This document shows positions 1-6,895 of a DNA stretch of 64,000 nt, piece by piece. The notes under the pieces were generated by a model. It was given only the letters and a program-made list of their open reading frames with translations. It was not told the DNA's origin and searched no databases. Made by a program: the position numbers and the translations under genes. The DNA comes from Vogesella indigofera (lineage in GTDB: Bacteria; Pseudomonadota; Gammaproteobacteria; Burkholderiales; Chromobacteriaceae), in assembly GCF_028548395.1 (NCBI RefSeq), contig NZ_JAQQLA010000004.1, positions 310,001 to 374,000 of the forward strand, read 5' to 3'. Every line of letters begins with the position of its first letter. The stretch's first letter is position 1.

Positions 1-875
1 CCGCTGTCACCACCAAATTCCACGCCGACGAATCGCTGGATCTCGCCGGCACCGTGAATCACATCAAGTGGCAGCTGGAATGCGGCGCCGACGGCATCAT
101 CGTCTGCGGCTCGCTGGGCGAAGCCTCCACCCTCACCGCCGACGAAAAGATCACCATCCTGAAGGCGGCCAAGGAAGTCGCCGGCAACAAGCCGGTGCTG
201 CTGACCGTGGCCGAGGACAGCACCCGCGCCGCCGCCGCGCTGGCCCAGGCGGCACACACCGCCGGTGCCGACGGCATCATGCTGCTGCCGGCGATGCGCT
301 ACGTGTCCGACGTGCGCGAAACGCTCAACCACTACCAGCGCGTGGCCGATGCCAGCCCGCTGCCGATCATGATCTACAACAACCCGATCGCTTACGGCGT
401 GAACATCACCCCGGAGATGTACGCGGAAATGGCGGCGGAACCGAAGTACGTGGCGATCAAGGAATCCAGCGGCGACATCCGCACCCTGACCAACGTGATC
501 AACGCGGTCGGCAGCCGCTTCGCCATCTTCAGCGGCGTGGATGACCTGGCGCTGGAAAGCATCGTGATGGGCGCCGACGGCTGGGTCGCCGGCCTGGTGG
601 TGGCGTTCCCGAAAGAGACCGTGGCCATCTACAAGCTGGCCAAGGCTGGCCGCGTGGAAGAAGCGCGCGCCATCTACCGCTGGTTCGCACCGCTGTTGCA
701 CCTGGATGTGTCGATGAAACTGGTGCAGAACCTGAAGCTGTGCGAAGCGATGGTCGGCGTCGGCACCGAGCATGTACGCGCGCCGCGCCTGCCGCTGGTC
801 GGCGCCGAGCGCGAGCGCGTGGCGGCGGTGATCGAGGCCGGCCTCGCCAGCCGTCCGGCGCTGCCGACGCTGTAA
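1..875 (+). CDS. DHDPS/NAL-family lyase (5'-truncated by window edge)
   Basis: The reading frame is open to the first base of the window, so the N-terminus lies outside it; the GTG at 54 is internal. The protein is a dihydrodipicolinate synthase/N-acetylneuraminate lyase family TIM barrel. The Schiff-base lysine is in YVAIKESSGD and the catalytic tyrosine is in PIMIYNNP. An aldehyde dehydrogenase and a GntR regulator follow on the same strand. That trio is usual for catabolic pathways in which a DHDPS-fold dehydratase or deaminase makes 2-oxoglutarate semialdehyde. I favour 4-hydroxyproline breakdown (1-pyrroline-4-hydroxy-2-carboxylate deaminase) over sugar-acid dehydration, because the C-terminal VRAPRLPLVGAERERV style is seen there. 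This is inference. It is unlikely to be the lysine-biosynthetic DapA given this context. Confidence 0.85.
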   Translation, partial: AVTTKFHADESLDLAGTVNHIKWQLECGADGIIVCGSLGEASTLTADEKITILKAAKEVAGNKPVLLTVAEDSTRAAAALAQAAHTAGADGIMLLPAMRYVSDVRETLNHYQRVADASPLPIMIYNNPIAYGVNITPEMYAEMAAEPKYVAIKESSGDIRTLTNVINAVGSRFAIFSGVDDLALESIVMGADGWVAGLVVAFPKETVAIYKLAKAGRVEEARAIYRWFAPLLHLDVSMKLVQNLKLCEAMVGVGTEHVRAPRLPLVGAERERVAAVIEAGLASRPALPTL

Positions 876-880
876 GCCGT

Positions 881-893
881 TGCGGCCAACCTT
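881..893 (+). repeat. Dispersed 13-mer TGCGGCCAACCTT (intergenic copy, partly palindromic)
   Basis: An exact copy starts 5 bases after the stop of the DHDPS-family gene. It continues into TGGCCGCC, so a near-complete mirror half follows. See the finding on the dispersed repeat. Confidence 0.85.
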
Positions 894-901
894 GGCCGCC
901 A

Positions 902-941
902 GCCGCCGGCCATGGCCGCCATGGCCGCCATGGCCGGCGGC
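902..941. repeat. GC-rich inverted repeat with three ATGGCCGCC-type tandem units
   Basis: Perfect 14-bp arms (GCCGCCGGCCATGG and its complement) enclose tandem ATGGCCGCC units. The repeat sits in the 136-base gap between the DHDPS-family gene and the aldehyde dehydrogenase. It could fold as a strong hairpin in the transcript. There is no T-tract, so it is not a standard terminator. It may attenuate or stabilise the message; that is inference. Confidence 0.6.
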
Positions 942-1011
942 CTTCCTGTCCATAGGCCCGCCCCTGCGGCGGATGCGCGCTGCCGCCTGCCGGCAGCCAC
1001 CGGGAGTTTCC

Positions 1012-2439
1012 ATGCATTGCAACCTGATCAACGGCGAGTGGCGCGGCGGACAGCCGGCCATCGTCAACCGTAATCCGTCCGACCTCGACGACGTGGTCGG
1101 CGACTACGCCAGCGCCTCTGTCACCGACATGCGCGACGCGGTCGCCGCCGCCCGCGCCGCCTTTCCGGCCTGGTCGCGCAGCACGCCGCAGCAGCGCGCC
1201 GACATCCTCGATGCCGCCGGCAGCGAGATCCTGACGCGCAAGATCGAGCTGGGCACCCTGCTGGCGCGCGAGGAAGGCAAGACGCTGCCGGAAGCCATCG
1301 GCGAGGTGGCGCGCGCCGGCCAGATCTTCAAGTTTTTCGCCGGCGAGGCGCTGCGCCAGCAGGGCGAACTGCTGGACTCGGTACGCCCCGGGGTGGAAGT
1401 GCTGATCAGCCGCGAGCCGGTGGGCGTGGTGGGGCTGATCACGCCGTGGAACTTCCCGATTGCGATTCCGGCGTGGAAAGCCGCGCCGGCGCTGGCGTTC
1501 GGCAACTGCGTGGTGATGAAGCCGGCCGAGCTGGTGCCGGGCTCGGCCTGGGCGCTGGCCGACATCCTGCACCGCGCCGGGCTGCCGGCCGGGGTGTTCA
1601 ACCTGGTGATGGGCAGCGGCCGCGTGCTGGGGCCGGCACTGCTGGATGCCGGCATCGACGCGCTGAGCTTTACCGGCTCGCAGGCCACCGGACAAAGGTT
1701 GGCCGCAGACTGCGCGGCGCGCGGCATCAAGGTACAGCTGGAAATGGGCGGCAAGAACCCGCTGCTGATCGCCGACGACGCGCAGCTGGAGCAGGCGGTG
1801 GAGTGTGCGATCAACGGTGCGTTCTATTCCACTGGCCAGCGCTGCACCGCCAGCAGCCGCATCATCGTCTGCCATGGCATCCACGACGCCTTCGTCGCGC
1901 GTCTGGCCGAGCGCACGGCGGCGCTGCGTGTCGGTCACGCGCTGGACAGCGCCAGCCAGATCGGCCCGGTGGCCAGCGAAGCGCAGCTGGCCGGCAATCT
2001 GTCCTATGTGGAAAAAGGTCTGGCCGACGGCGCCAGCCTGCTGTGCGGCGGCGAGCGGCTGACGCTGGCCACTCGCGGCTATTACCAGTCGCCGGCGCTG
2101 TTTGCCGGCTGCACGCCTGAGATGACCATCAGCCGCGAGGAGATCTTCGGCCCGGTGGCGGCGGTGCTGCGCGCCGACGACTACGAGCACGCGCTGGCGC
2201 TGGCCAACGACACGCCGTTCGGGCTGGCCGCCGGCATCTGCACCCAGTCGCTGGCGCTGGCCACCCACTTCCGCCGTCATGCCGAGGCCGGCATGGTGAT
2301 GGTCAACCTGCCCACCGCCGGCGTGGACTACCACGTGCCGTTTGGCGGCCGCAAAGGCTCCAGCCACGGCCCGCGCGAGCAGGGCCGCTACGCCGCGGAG
2401 TTCTACACCACGGTCAAGACCAGCTATCTCGGCCTGTAA
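1012..2439 (+). CDS. Aldehyde dehydrogenase, probable 2-oxoglutarate semialdehyde dehydrogenase
   Basis: A 475-residue NAD(P)-dependent aldehyde dehydrogenase of usual family length. Visible motifs are the cofactor-fold signature TPWNFPIAIPAWKAAPA, the general-base Glu in LEMGGKNP, the nucleophile Cys in STGQRCTASS, and EEIFGPV near the C-terminus. The ATG at 1012 follows a GGGAG ribosome site at 1002-1006; the frame is open further upstream through the GC repeat, but no better start is seen. Its position after a DHDPS-family lyase and before a GntR regulator suggests it oxidises 2,5-dioxopentanoate to 2-oxoglutarate as the last step of hydroxyproline or pentose-acid catabolism. Substrate is inferred from context only. 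One copy of the dispersed 13-mer lies inside the gene at 1695-1707. Confidence 0.88.
   Translation: MHCNLINGEWRGGQPAIVNRNPSDLDDVVGDYASASVTDMRDAVAAARAAFPAWSRSTPQQRADILDAAGSEILTRKIELGTLLAREEGKTLPEAIGEVARAGQIFKFFAGEALRQQGELLDSVRPGVEVLISREPVGVVGLITPWNFPIAIPAWKAAPALAFGNCVVMKPAELVPGSAWALADILHRAGLPAGVFNLVMGSGRVLGPALLDAGIDALSFTGSQATGQRLAADCAARGIKVQLEMGGKNPLLIADDAQLEQAVECAINGAFYSTGQRCTASSRIIVCHGIHDAFVARLAERTAALRVGHALDSASQIGPVASEAQLAGNLSYVEKGLADGASLLCGGERLTLATRGYYQSPALFAGCTPEMTISREEIFGPVAAVLRADDYEHALALANDTPFGLAAGICTQSLALATHFRRHAEAGMVMVNLPTAGVDYHVPFGGRKGSSHGPREQGRYAAEFYTTVKTSYLGL
1695..1707 (-). repeat. Dispersed 13-mer, genic copy
   Basis: An exact reverse-orientation copy inside the aldehyde dehydrogenase gene. 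It is read as Arg-Leu-Ala-Ala (in QRLAAD). Confidence 0.85.
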
Positions 2440-2476
2440 CGCTTGCTCTGCGTGCAGGCGCCCCTGACTGCACCTT

Positions 2477-2498
2477 GCGCCCTGCGGGGCGCTTTTTT
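2477..2498 (+). terminator. Rho-independent terminator of the catabolic operon
   Basis: Stem GCGCCC/GGGCGC with loop TGCG is followed by six T residues. It lies 37 bases after the aldehyde dehydrogenase stop. Confidence 0.85.
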
Positions 2499-2574
2499 GT
2501 CGCTGCCAGCAATGACAAGCGCGTGGCCGGCCGGCCAGCTATGGTAAGGTAGCGCCTGCATGAAAGAGGTCACC

Positions 2575-3288
2575 ATGAGTCAGGAAAGCAAGGACAGCGC
2601 ACCGCTGTCACTCACCACCGTCGCCACCGACGCCATCCGCCAGCGCATCCTGGCCGGCGAATGGGCGGACGGCAGCCAGCTGCGCCAGGAAGCGCTGTCG
2701 CGCGAGCTGGGCATGAGCCGGGTTCCGGTCCGCGAGGCGCTGCGCCAGCTGGAAGCGGAAGGGCTGGTCAATATCGAGGACAACAAGGGCGCGGTGGTGT
2801 CACAGCTGTCGCTGCCGGAAATCGTCGAGCTGCTGCGCGTGCGCGTGCTGCTGGAGTGCGACGTGCTGCTGGAGGCGATCCCGCGCCAGACCAGCGCCGA
2901 CATCGCCGAGGCCGAGGCGCTGCTCGCCCGCTTCGAGACCGCGCTGCGCGACAAGGACATCAGCGCCTGGGGCATCCTCAACGCGCAGTTCCACCTCGCG
3001 CTGTACCGCGCCGCCAGCCGGCCGCAGACGCTGGCCATCATCGAACAGCTGCACAACCGCACCGACCGCTACACGCGGATGCAGATCCTGCTCACCGGCT
3101 TCAACGACCGCGCCCACCGCGAACACACGCAGCTGCTGGAGCTGTGCAAGCAGAAGGACGCCATCAGCGCGGCGGCCTTTTTGCGCCAGCACGTGATGAA
3201 CGCGGAGGAAGCGCTGGAGGCGTGGTATCGCGCCCAGGAAAGCCAGCAGAAAACCCCGCGCGGACGCAAGAAAAAAGCCGCGCCCTGA
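2575..3288 (+). CDS. GntR-family (FadR/FCD type) transcriptional regulator
   Basis: A 237-residue regulator. An N-terminal winged helix-turn-helix (LRQEALSRELGMSRVPVREALRQLE, about residues 36-60) is followed by an all-helical FCD effector domain. The ATG at 2575 is chosen because AGAGG lies just before it; the upstream in-frame ATG at 2560 has no ribosome site. The C-terminal tail is Lys/Arg-rich (PRGRKKKAAP). It lies downstream of the lyase/dehydrogenase pair beyond a terminator, so it probably has its own promoter and controls that pathway in response to a substrate or intermediate. The ligand cannot be told from sequence. Confidence 0.88.
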   Translation: MSQESKDSAPLSLTTVATDAIRQRILAGEWADGSQLRQEALSRELGMSRVPVREALRQLEAEGLVNIEDNKGAVVSQLSLPEIVELLRVRVLLECDVLLEAIPRQTSADIAEAEALLARFETALRDKDISAWGILNAQFHLALYRAASRPQTLAIIEQLHNRTDRYTRMQILLTGFNDRAHREHTQLLELCKQKDAISAAAFLRQHVMNAEEALEAWYRAQESQQKTPRGRKKKAAP

Positions 3289-3430
3289 GCCCGCCCGCGC
3301 GGTGGTGGCTAAGGCCTTGTTTTGCCGGAAAAATCGCTGCCGGCAGCGCCGGCACTGGCGCACAGGCGGAAGCCACACCGCGGCAGGGGGCTTTTCTTTG
3401 GCCGGCAAGCTGGCTAAAATACACAGCATT

Positions 3431-3507
3431 CGGGGTGTAGCTTAGCCTGGTAGAGCGCTACGTTCGGGACGTAGAGGCCGGAGGTTCGAATCCTCTCACC
3501 CCGACCA
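3431..3507 (+). tRNA. tRNA-Pro (anticodon CGG)
   Basis: A 77-nt cloverleaf with encoded CCA. Acceptor CGGGGTG pairs with CACCCCG, the anticodon stem is CTACG/CGTAG, the loop is TTCGGGA with anticodon CGG at 3465-3467, and the T-arm contains GGTTCGAATCC. A TAAAAT hexamer at 3415-3420 could be its -10 box, though no convincing -35 is seen. A strong terminator follows at once. Confidence 0.96.
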
Positions 3508-3516
3508 GAATCAGAA

Positions 3517-3549
3517 AGCCGGAAGTGCTACCCAGCACTTCCGGCTTTT
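3517..3549 (+). terminator. Terminator of tRNA-Pro
   Basis: A 13-bp perfect stem (AGCCGGAAGTGCT and its complement) with a 4-base loop is followed by TTTT. Confidence 0.88.
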
Positions 3550-3679
3550 GCCGTTTGTGGCGCGCAGTTGACGGCGATCACTGCCGCCGCGCCGCGCATC
3601 TGCCATGCTGTAGTGAACCCCTCCCCCACGCTGCCCGCCCGCCGCTGGCGTTGCCGGCCGCACTGCCGAAAGGTTGCCC

Positions 3680-5437
3680 ATGCACTTTCTCGACCAGGCC
3701 CCACCCTTCCTGTTTTTCACCGGCAAAGGCGGTGTCGGCAAAACCTCGCTGGCCTGCGCCAGCGCCATCCATCTCGCGGCGCAAGGCAAGCGCGTGCTGC
3801 TGGTCAGCACCGATCCGGCCTCCAATGTCGGCCAGGTATTCGGCACCGCGATCGGCAACCGCATCACCACCATCGACAGCGTCGCCGGGCTGTCGGCACT
3901 GGAGATCGACCCGCAGGCGGCGGCGCAGCAGTACCGCGACCGCATCATCACCCCGTTGCGCGGCGTACTGCCGGACGCCGAGGTCAACAGCCTGACCGAA
4001 CAGCTGTCCGGCGCCTGCACCACCGAGATCGCCGCCTTTGACGAATTCACCGCCCTGCTCACCGATGCCGCACTGCAGCGGCAATACCAGCACATCGTGT
4101 TCGATACCGCGCCCACCGGCCACACCATCCGCCTGTTGCAGCTCCCCGGTGCCTGGAGCGGCTTCCTGCAAGCCGGCAAGGGCGATGCCTCCTGCCTCGG
4201 GCCGCTGGCCGGCCTCGACAAGCAGCGCAGCCAGTACCAGGCGGCGGTGGCCGCGCTGGCCGATGGCAGCAGGACGCGGCTGATCCTGGTGGCACGGCCG
4301 CAGCCGGCGACGCTGCGCGAGGTGGCGCGCACGCAAGGCGAACTGGCCGCCCTCGGCCTACAGCAGCAGTATCTGGTACTCAATGGCGTGCTGCCGCAGC
4401 AGGCGGTCGGCGACGATCCGCTGGCGCGCGCACTCTGGCAACGCGAGCAGTCGGCCCTGGCGGCAATGCCAGAGTCACTACAGGCGCTGCCGCGCGACCT
4501 GCTGCCCTTGCTGCCGTTCAATCTGGTCGGGGTGGCGGCGTTGCAGGCACTGCTGCAACCGGCCGCCAGCACACCGGCCGGCGCGCCGGTGGCCGCGCCC
4601 GCCCCGCCGCCGGCGCCGGATCTGGCCAGCCTAGTCGACGAGCTGGCGCGTGACGGCCACGGCCTGATCATGCTGATGGGCAAGGGCGGTGTCGGCAAGA
4701 CCACACTGGCCGCCGCGGTGGCGGTGGAGCTGGCCAGCAGCGGCCACGCCGTGCACCTGACCACCTCCGACCCGGCCGCCCATCTCGCCGAAACCGTGGC
4801 CGGCGCGCTGCCCACGCTGCAGCTCAGCCGCATCGACCCGCAGGCGGAAACCGCGCGCTACCGCGAACAGGTGCTGGCCAGCAAGGGCAAGCATCTGGAT
4901 GCCGCCGGCCGCGCGATGCTGGAAGAAGACCTGCGCTCGCCGTGCACCGAGGAAATCGCCGTGTTCCAGGCCTTTTCCCGCATCATCCGCAGTGCCGGCA
5001 GGCAGTTCGTGGTAATGGACACCGCGCCCACCGGCCACACCCTGCTGCTGCTGGACGCCACCGGCGCCTATCACCGCGAGGTAGCACGGCAGATGGGCAG
5101 CAAGGGGCTGCACTTCACCACGCCGATGATGCAGCTGCAGGACCCGGTGCAGACCAAGGTGCTGCTGGTGACGCTGGCGGAGACCACGCCGGTGCTGGAG
5201 GCGGCCAACCTGCAGGCCGACCTGCGCCGCGCCGGCATCGAGCCGTGGGCCTGGCTGATCAACAACAGCCTGGCGCTGGCGCGGCCGCAGTCGCCGCTGT
5301 TGCAACAGCGTGCCGGCAACGAGCTGGCGCAGATCGAGCTGGTGGCACGGCAGCACGCGCGGCGCTGGGCAATCGTGCCGCTGCAGGCGGAAGAACCGGT
5401 CGGTGTGATGCGGCTGCAGCGGCTGGCCCGCCACTAA
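3680..5437 (+). CDS. arsA: ArsA-type anion-transporting ATPase, tandem two-domain form
   Basis: A 585-residue protein with two homologous ATPase halves, the length and layout of bacterial ArsA. P-loops GKGGVGKT occur at residues 15-22 and again in the second half (LMGKGGVGKTTLAA). Each half has the DTAPTGHT signature. All three cysteines that form the As(III)/Sb(III) site in ArsA appear to be kept: GACTTEI, DASCLGP and SPCTEEI. ArsA normally energises the ArsB arsenite efflux pump in the inner membrane. No arsB, arsC, arsD or arsR is nearby, so the partner must be elsewhere or the protein does another Get3-like job. The ATG at 3680 has GAAAGG 6 bases before it; the in-frame TTG at 3674 is less likely. 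Confidence 0.88.
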   Translation: MHFLDQAPPFLFFTGKGGVGKTSLACASAIHLAAQGKRVLLVSTDPASNVGQVFGTAIGNRITTIDSVAGLSALEIDPQAAAQQYRDRIITPLRGVLPDAEVNSLTEQLSGACTTEIAAFDEFTALLTDAALQRQYQHIVFDTAPTGHTIRLLQLPGAWSGFLQAGKGDASCLGPLAGLDKQRSQYQAAVAALADGSRTRLILVARPQPATLREVARTQGELAALGLQQQYLVLNGVLPQQAVGDDPLARALWQREQSALAAMPESLQALPRDLLPLLPFNLVGVAALQALLQPAASTPAGAPVAAPAPPPAPDLASLVDELARDGHGLIMLMGKGGVGKTTLAAAVAVELASSGHAVHLTTSDPAAHLAETVAGALPTLQLSRIDPQAETARYREQVLASKGKHLDAAGRAMLEEDLRSPCTEEIAVFQAFSRIIRSAGRQFVVMDTAPTGHTLLLLDATGAYHREVARQMGSKGLHFTTPMMQLQDPVQTKVLLVTLAETTPVLEAANLQADLRRAGIEPWAWLINNSLALARPQSPLLQQRAGNELAQIELVARQHARRWAIVPLQAEEPVGVMRLQRLARH

Positions 5438-5561
5438 GGCGCCGCAAGCAACACTCGCGGTCCGGCCTTGCGCCGCCGCGGCGTGCTGCCGCGACGATCG
5501 GCGGCGGCGCGCCCGGGCTTAACGGGTTTGCGGGGTGTTGCCAGTCAATCGCACAGCCATG

Positions 5562-5594
5562 AAAAAGGGTACGACCGTGGTCGTACCCTTTTTG
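5562..5594. terminator. Bidirectional terminator between arsA and the DUF3149 gene
   Basis: A long perfect hairpin (AAAAAGGGTACGAC and its complement) with A-tract on one side and T-tract on the other. It can serve arsA from the left and the minus-strand small gene from the right. Confidence 0.85.
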
Positions 5595-5612
5595 CGGAAA
5601 TCGGCGTCGCGC

Positions 5613-5747
5613 TTACTTGCGGTCGCTGTTTTTCACCTTCTTGATGAACATCACGATGATGGTGGTGACGATCACCGAAGTGACGCCGATGGTGATGACA
5701 CTCAGCAGGCCGACGTCGTCAGAGAGCAGTTGTTTCCACAGTTCCAT
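5613..5747 (-). CDS. Small membrane protein, DUF3149 family (44 aa)
   Basis: The ORF encodes 44 residues beginning MELWKQLLSDDVGLLS. It has one hydrophobic segment of about 20 residues (VITIGVTSVIVTTIIVMFI) and a basic tail (KKVKNSDRK). The N-terminal LWKxLxSDxVGLLS pattern matches the DUF3149 family of unknown function. The ATG at 5747 has a near-perfect GGAGGAG ribosome site. It lies 137 bases beyond cydB on the same strand but has its own FNR-type promoter. That suggests a role under low oxygen, possibly with a terminal oxidase. It does not match CydX, which starts MWYFxWxLG, so a CydX-like role is only a hypothesis. Confidence 0.85.
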   Translation of the reverse strand: MELWKQLLSDDVGLLSVITIGVTSVIVTTIIVMFIKKVKNSDRK

Positions 5748-5793
5748 TTCAAGCTCCTCCCGGTGGTTCCGGTATCTAATCAGGATAAATTTG

Positions 5794-5834
5794 ATCTTAC
5801 CCCTACCCTTGACAGGGACTTTGATACAGGTCAA
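5794..5834 (-). promoter_or_regulatory. Probable class II FNR/ANR promoter for the DUF3149 gene
   Basis: An FNR-type box at 5821-5834 (on the plus strand TTGATACAGGTCAA; 9 of 10 conserved positions of TTGATNNNNATCAA) is followed on the minus strand by a -10 hexamer TAAGAT at 5794-5799. The centre-to-centre distance of about 31 bases places the box near -41, the activating position for FNR. The predicted leader is about 40 nt. Confidence 0.7.
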
Positions 5835-5884
5835 TCCGCCGCGAGGCACCCACCGGAAAGCGACAGCCCGCTGCCGCCCTCCCC

Positions 5885-6895
5885 TCAGGAATAGCTCAGT
5901 TCGCGCGCCTTGCCCCAGAACACGCGGTAGGCAAACACGGTGTAGCCGATGATGGCCGGCAGCACCACCGCGGCGCCGATCAGGATCACCCACAGCGCCT
6001 CCGCGTCGCTGGCCGCCTGCCAGATGCTCAGCCGGCCGATGACGATCTCCGGGAACACGCTGTAGGCCAGCCCCCAGAACGACAACAGCACGATGCCGAC
6101 GGTGGCGGCAAACGGCAGCCAGCAGAAGCTGTCGCGCCCGGCCGCCTGCCTTGCGGCCAACCTTGGCAGGCTAACGGCCAGCAGCACGAACAGCGCCAGC
6201 GTGATCAGCGGCAGCGGCAACAGCAGCAGGAAGTCCGGCAGCAGGAACCACTTGGCGGCGATGCGGGCGCTTGCCAGCGGGGTGGCGATCGACACCGCGG
6301 CCACCGCGAGGCCGGTGCCCAGCAGCGCGCGCTGCGCCCAGCGCGTGGCACGCTGCTGCAGCTCGCCCTCGGTTTTCATGATCAGCCAGCCGGCGCCCAG
6401 CAGCACATAGCCGGCGGTCAGCCCGGCGCCGGCCAGCAGCGCAAAGCCCCACGCCGCCGCGCCGGGGGCGAAGCCGGTCAGGTAACGCCCCAGCATCACG
6501 CCCTGACTCAGCGCCGCCAGCAGCGAGCCGGCAGCAAAGGCGGCGTTCCACGCCGGCTGGTGGTGCGCCTGCGCCTTGACGCGAAAGTCGAAGGCCACGC
6601 CGCGCAGGATCAGCCCCAGCAGCATCAGCGCCACCGGCAGGTACAGCTCGCCGAGGATGATGCCGTGCGCCATCGGAAACGCTACCAGCAGCAGGCCGAC
6701 GCCCAGCACCAGCCAGGTTTCGTTGGCATCCCAGAACGGGCCGATGCTGGCGATCATGGTGTCGCGCTGGCTGTCGCTACCCAGCGGCAGCAGCACGCCG
6801 ACGCCGAGGTCGTAGCCGTCGAGGATCACGTAGGCCAGCAAGGAGATGGCCATCAGGCCGGCAAAGATCACCGGCAACCACAGTTCCGCATTCAT
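5885..6895 (-). CDS. cydB: Cytochrome bd ubiquinol oxidase subunit II
   Basis: A 336-residue polytopic inner-membrane protein starting MNAELWLPVIFAGLMAISLLAYVILDGYDLG, the typical CydB opening. With CydA it forms the quinol:O2 oxidoreductase that keeps respiration going at low oxygen. The start ATG overlaps the cydA stop by 4 bases (ATGA), indicating translational coupling. The conserved FWDANETWLVLGVGLL segment is present. A 13-mer repeat copy lies within the gene at 6152-6164, read as PRLAAR in a loop between membrane segments. Heterodimer partner and regulator are directly upstream. Confidence 0.95.
   Translation of the reverse strand: MNAELWLPVIFAGLMAISLLAYVILDGYDLGVGVLLPLGSDSQRDTMIASIGPFWDANETWLVLGVGLLLVAFPMAHGIILGELYLPVALMLLGLILRGVAFDFRVKAQAHHQPAWNAAFAAGSLLAALSQGVMLGRYLTGFAPGAAAWGFALLAGAGLTAGYVLLGAGWLIMKTEGELQQRATRWAQRALLGTGLAVAAVSIATPLASARIAAKWFLLPDFLLLLPLPLITLALFVLLAVSLPRLAARQAAGRDSFCWLPFAATVGIVLLSFWGLAYSVFPEIVIGRLSIWQAASDAEALWVILIGAAVVLPAIIGYTVFAYRVFWGKARELSYS
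6152..6164 (+). repeat. Dispersed 13-mer, genic copy in cydB
   Basis: An exact copy, read as Arg-Leu-Ala-Ala on the coding (minus) strand. Confidence 0.85.

Noticed and set aside
529..2367. Long minus-strand open frame (about 612 codons) opposite the lyase and aldehyde dehydrogenase genes
   Set aside because: Shadow of high-GC coding on the other strand: His/Arg/Gly/Ala-rich translation with no family motifs, whereas the plus strand encodes recognisable enzymes.
3431..3507. tRNA-Pro as an integration site for a genomic island
   Set aside because: No integrase, no repeated tRNA 3' end and no composition change on either side; arsA and cyd look native.
5613..5747. The 44-residue protein as CydX
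   Set aside because: It lacks the MWYFxWxLG opening and matches DUF3149 instead; only an analogous role is possible.
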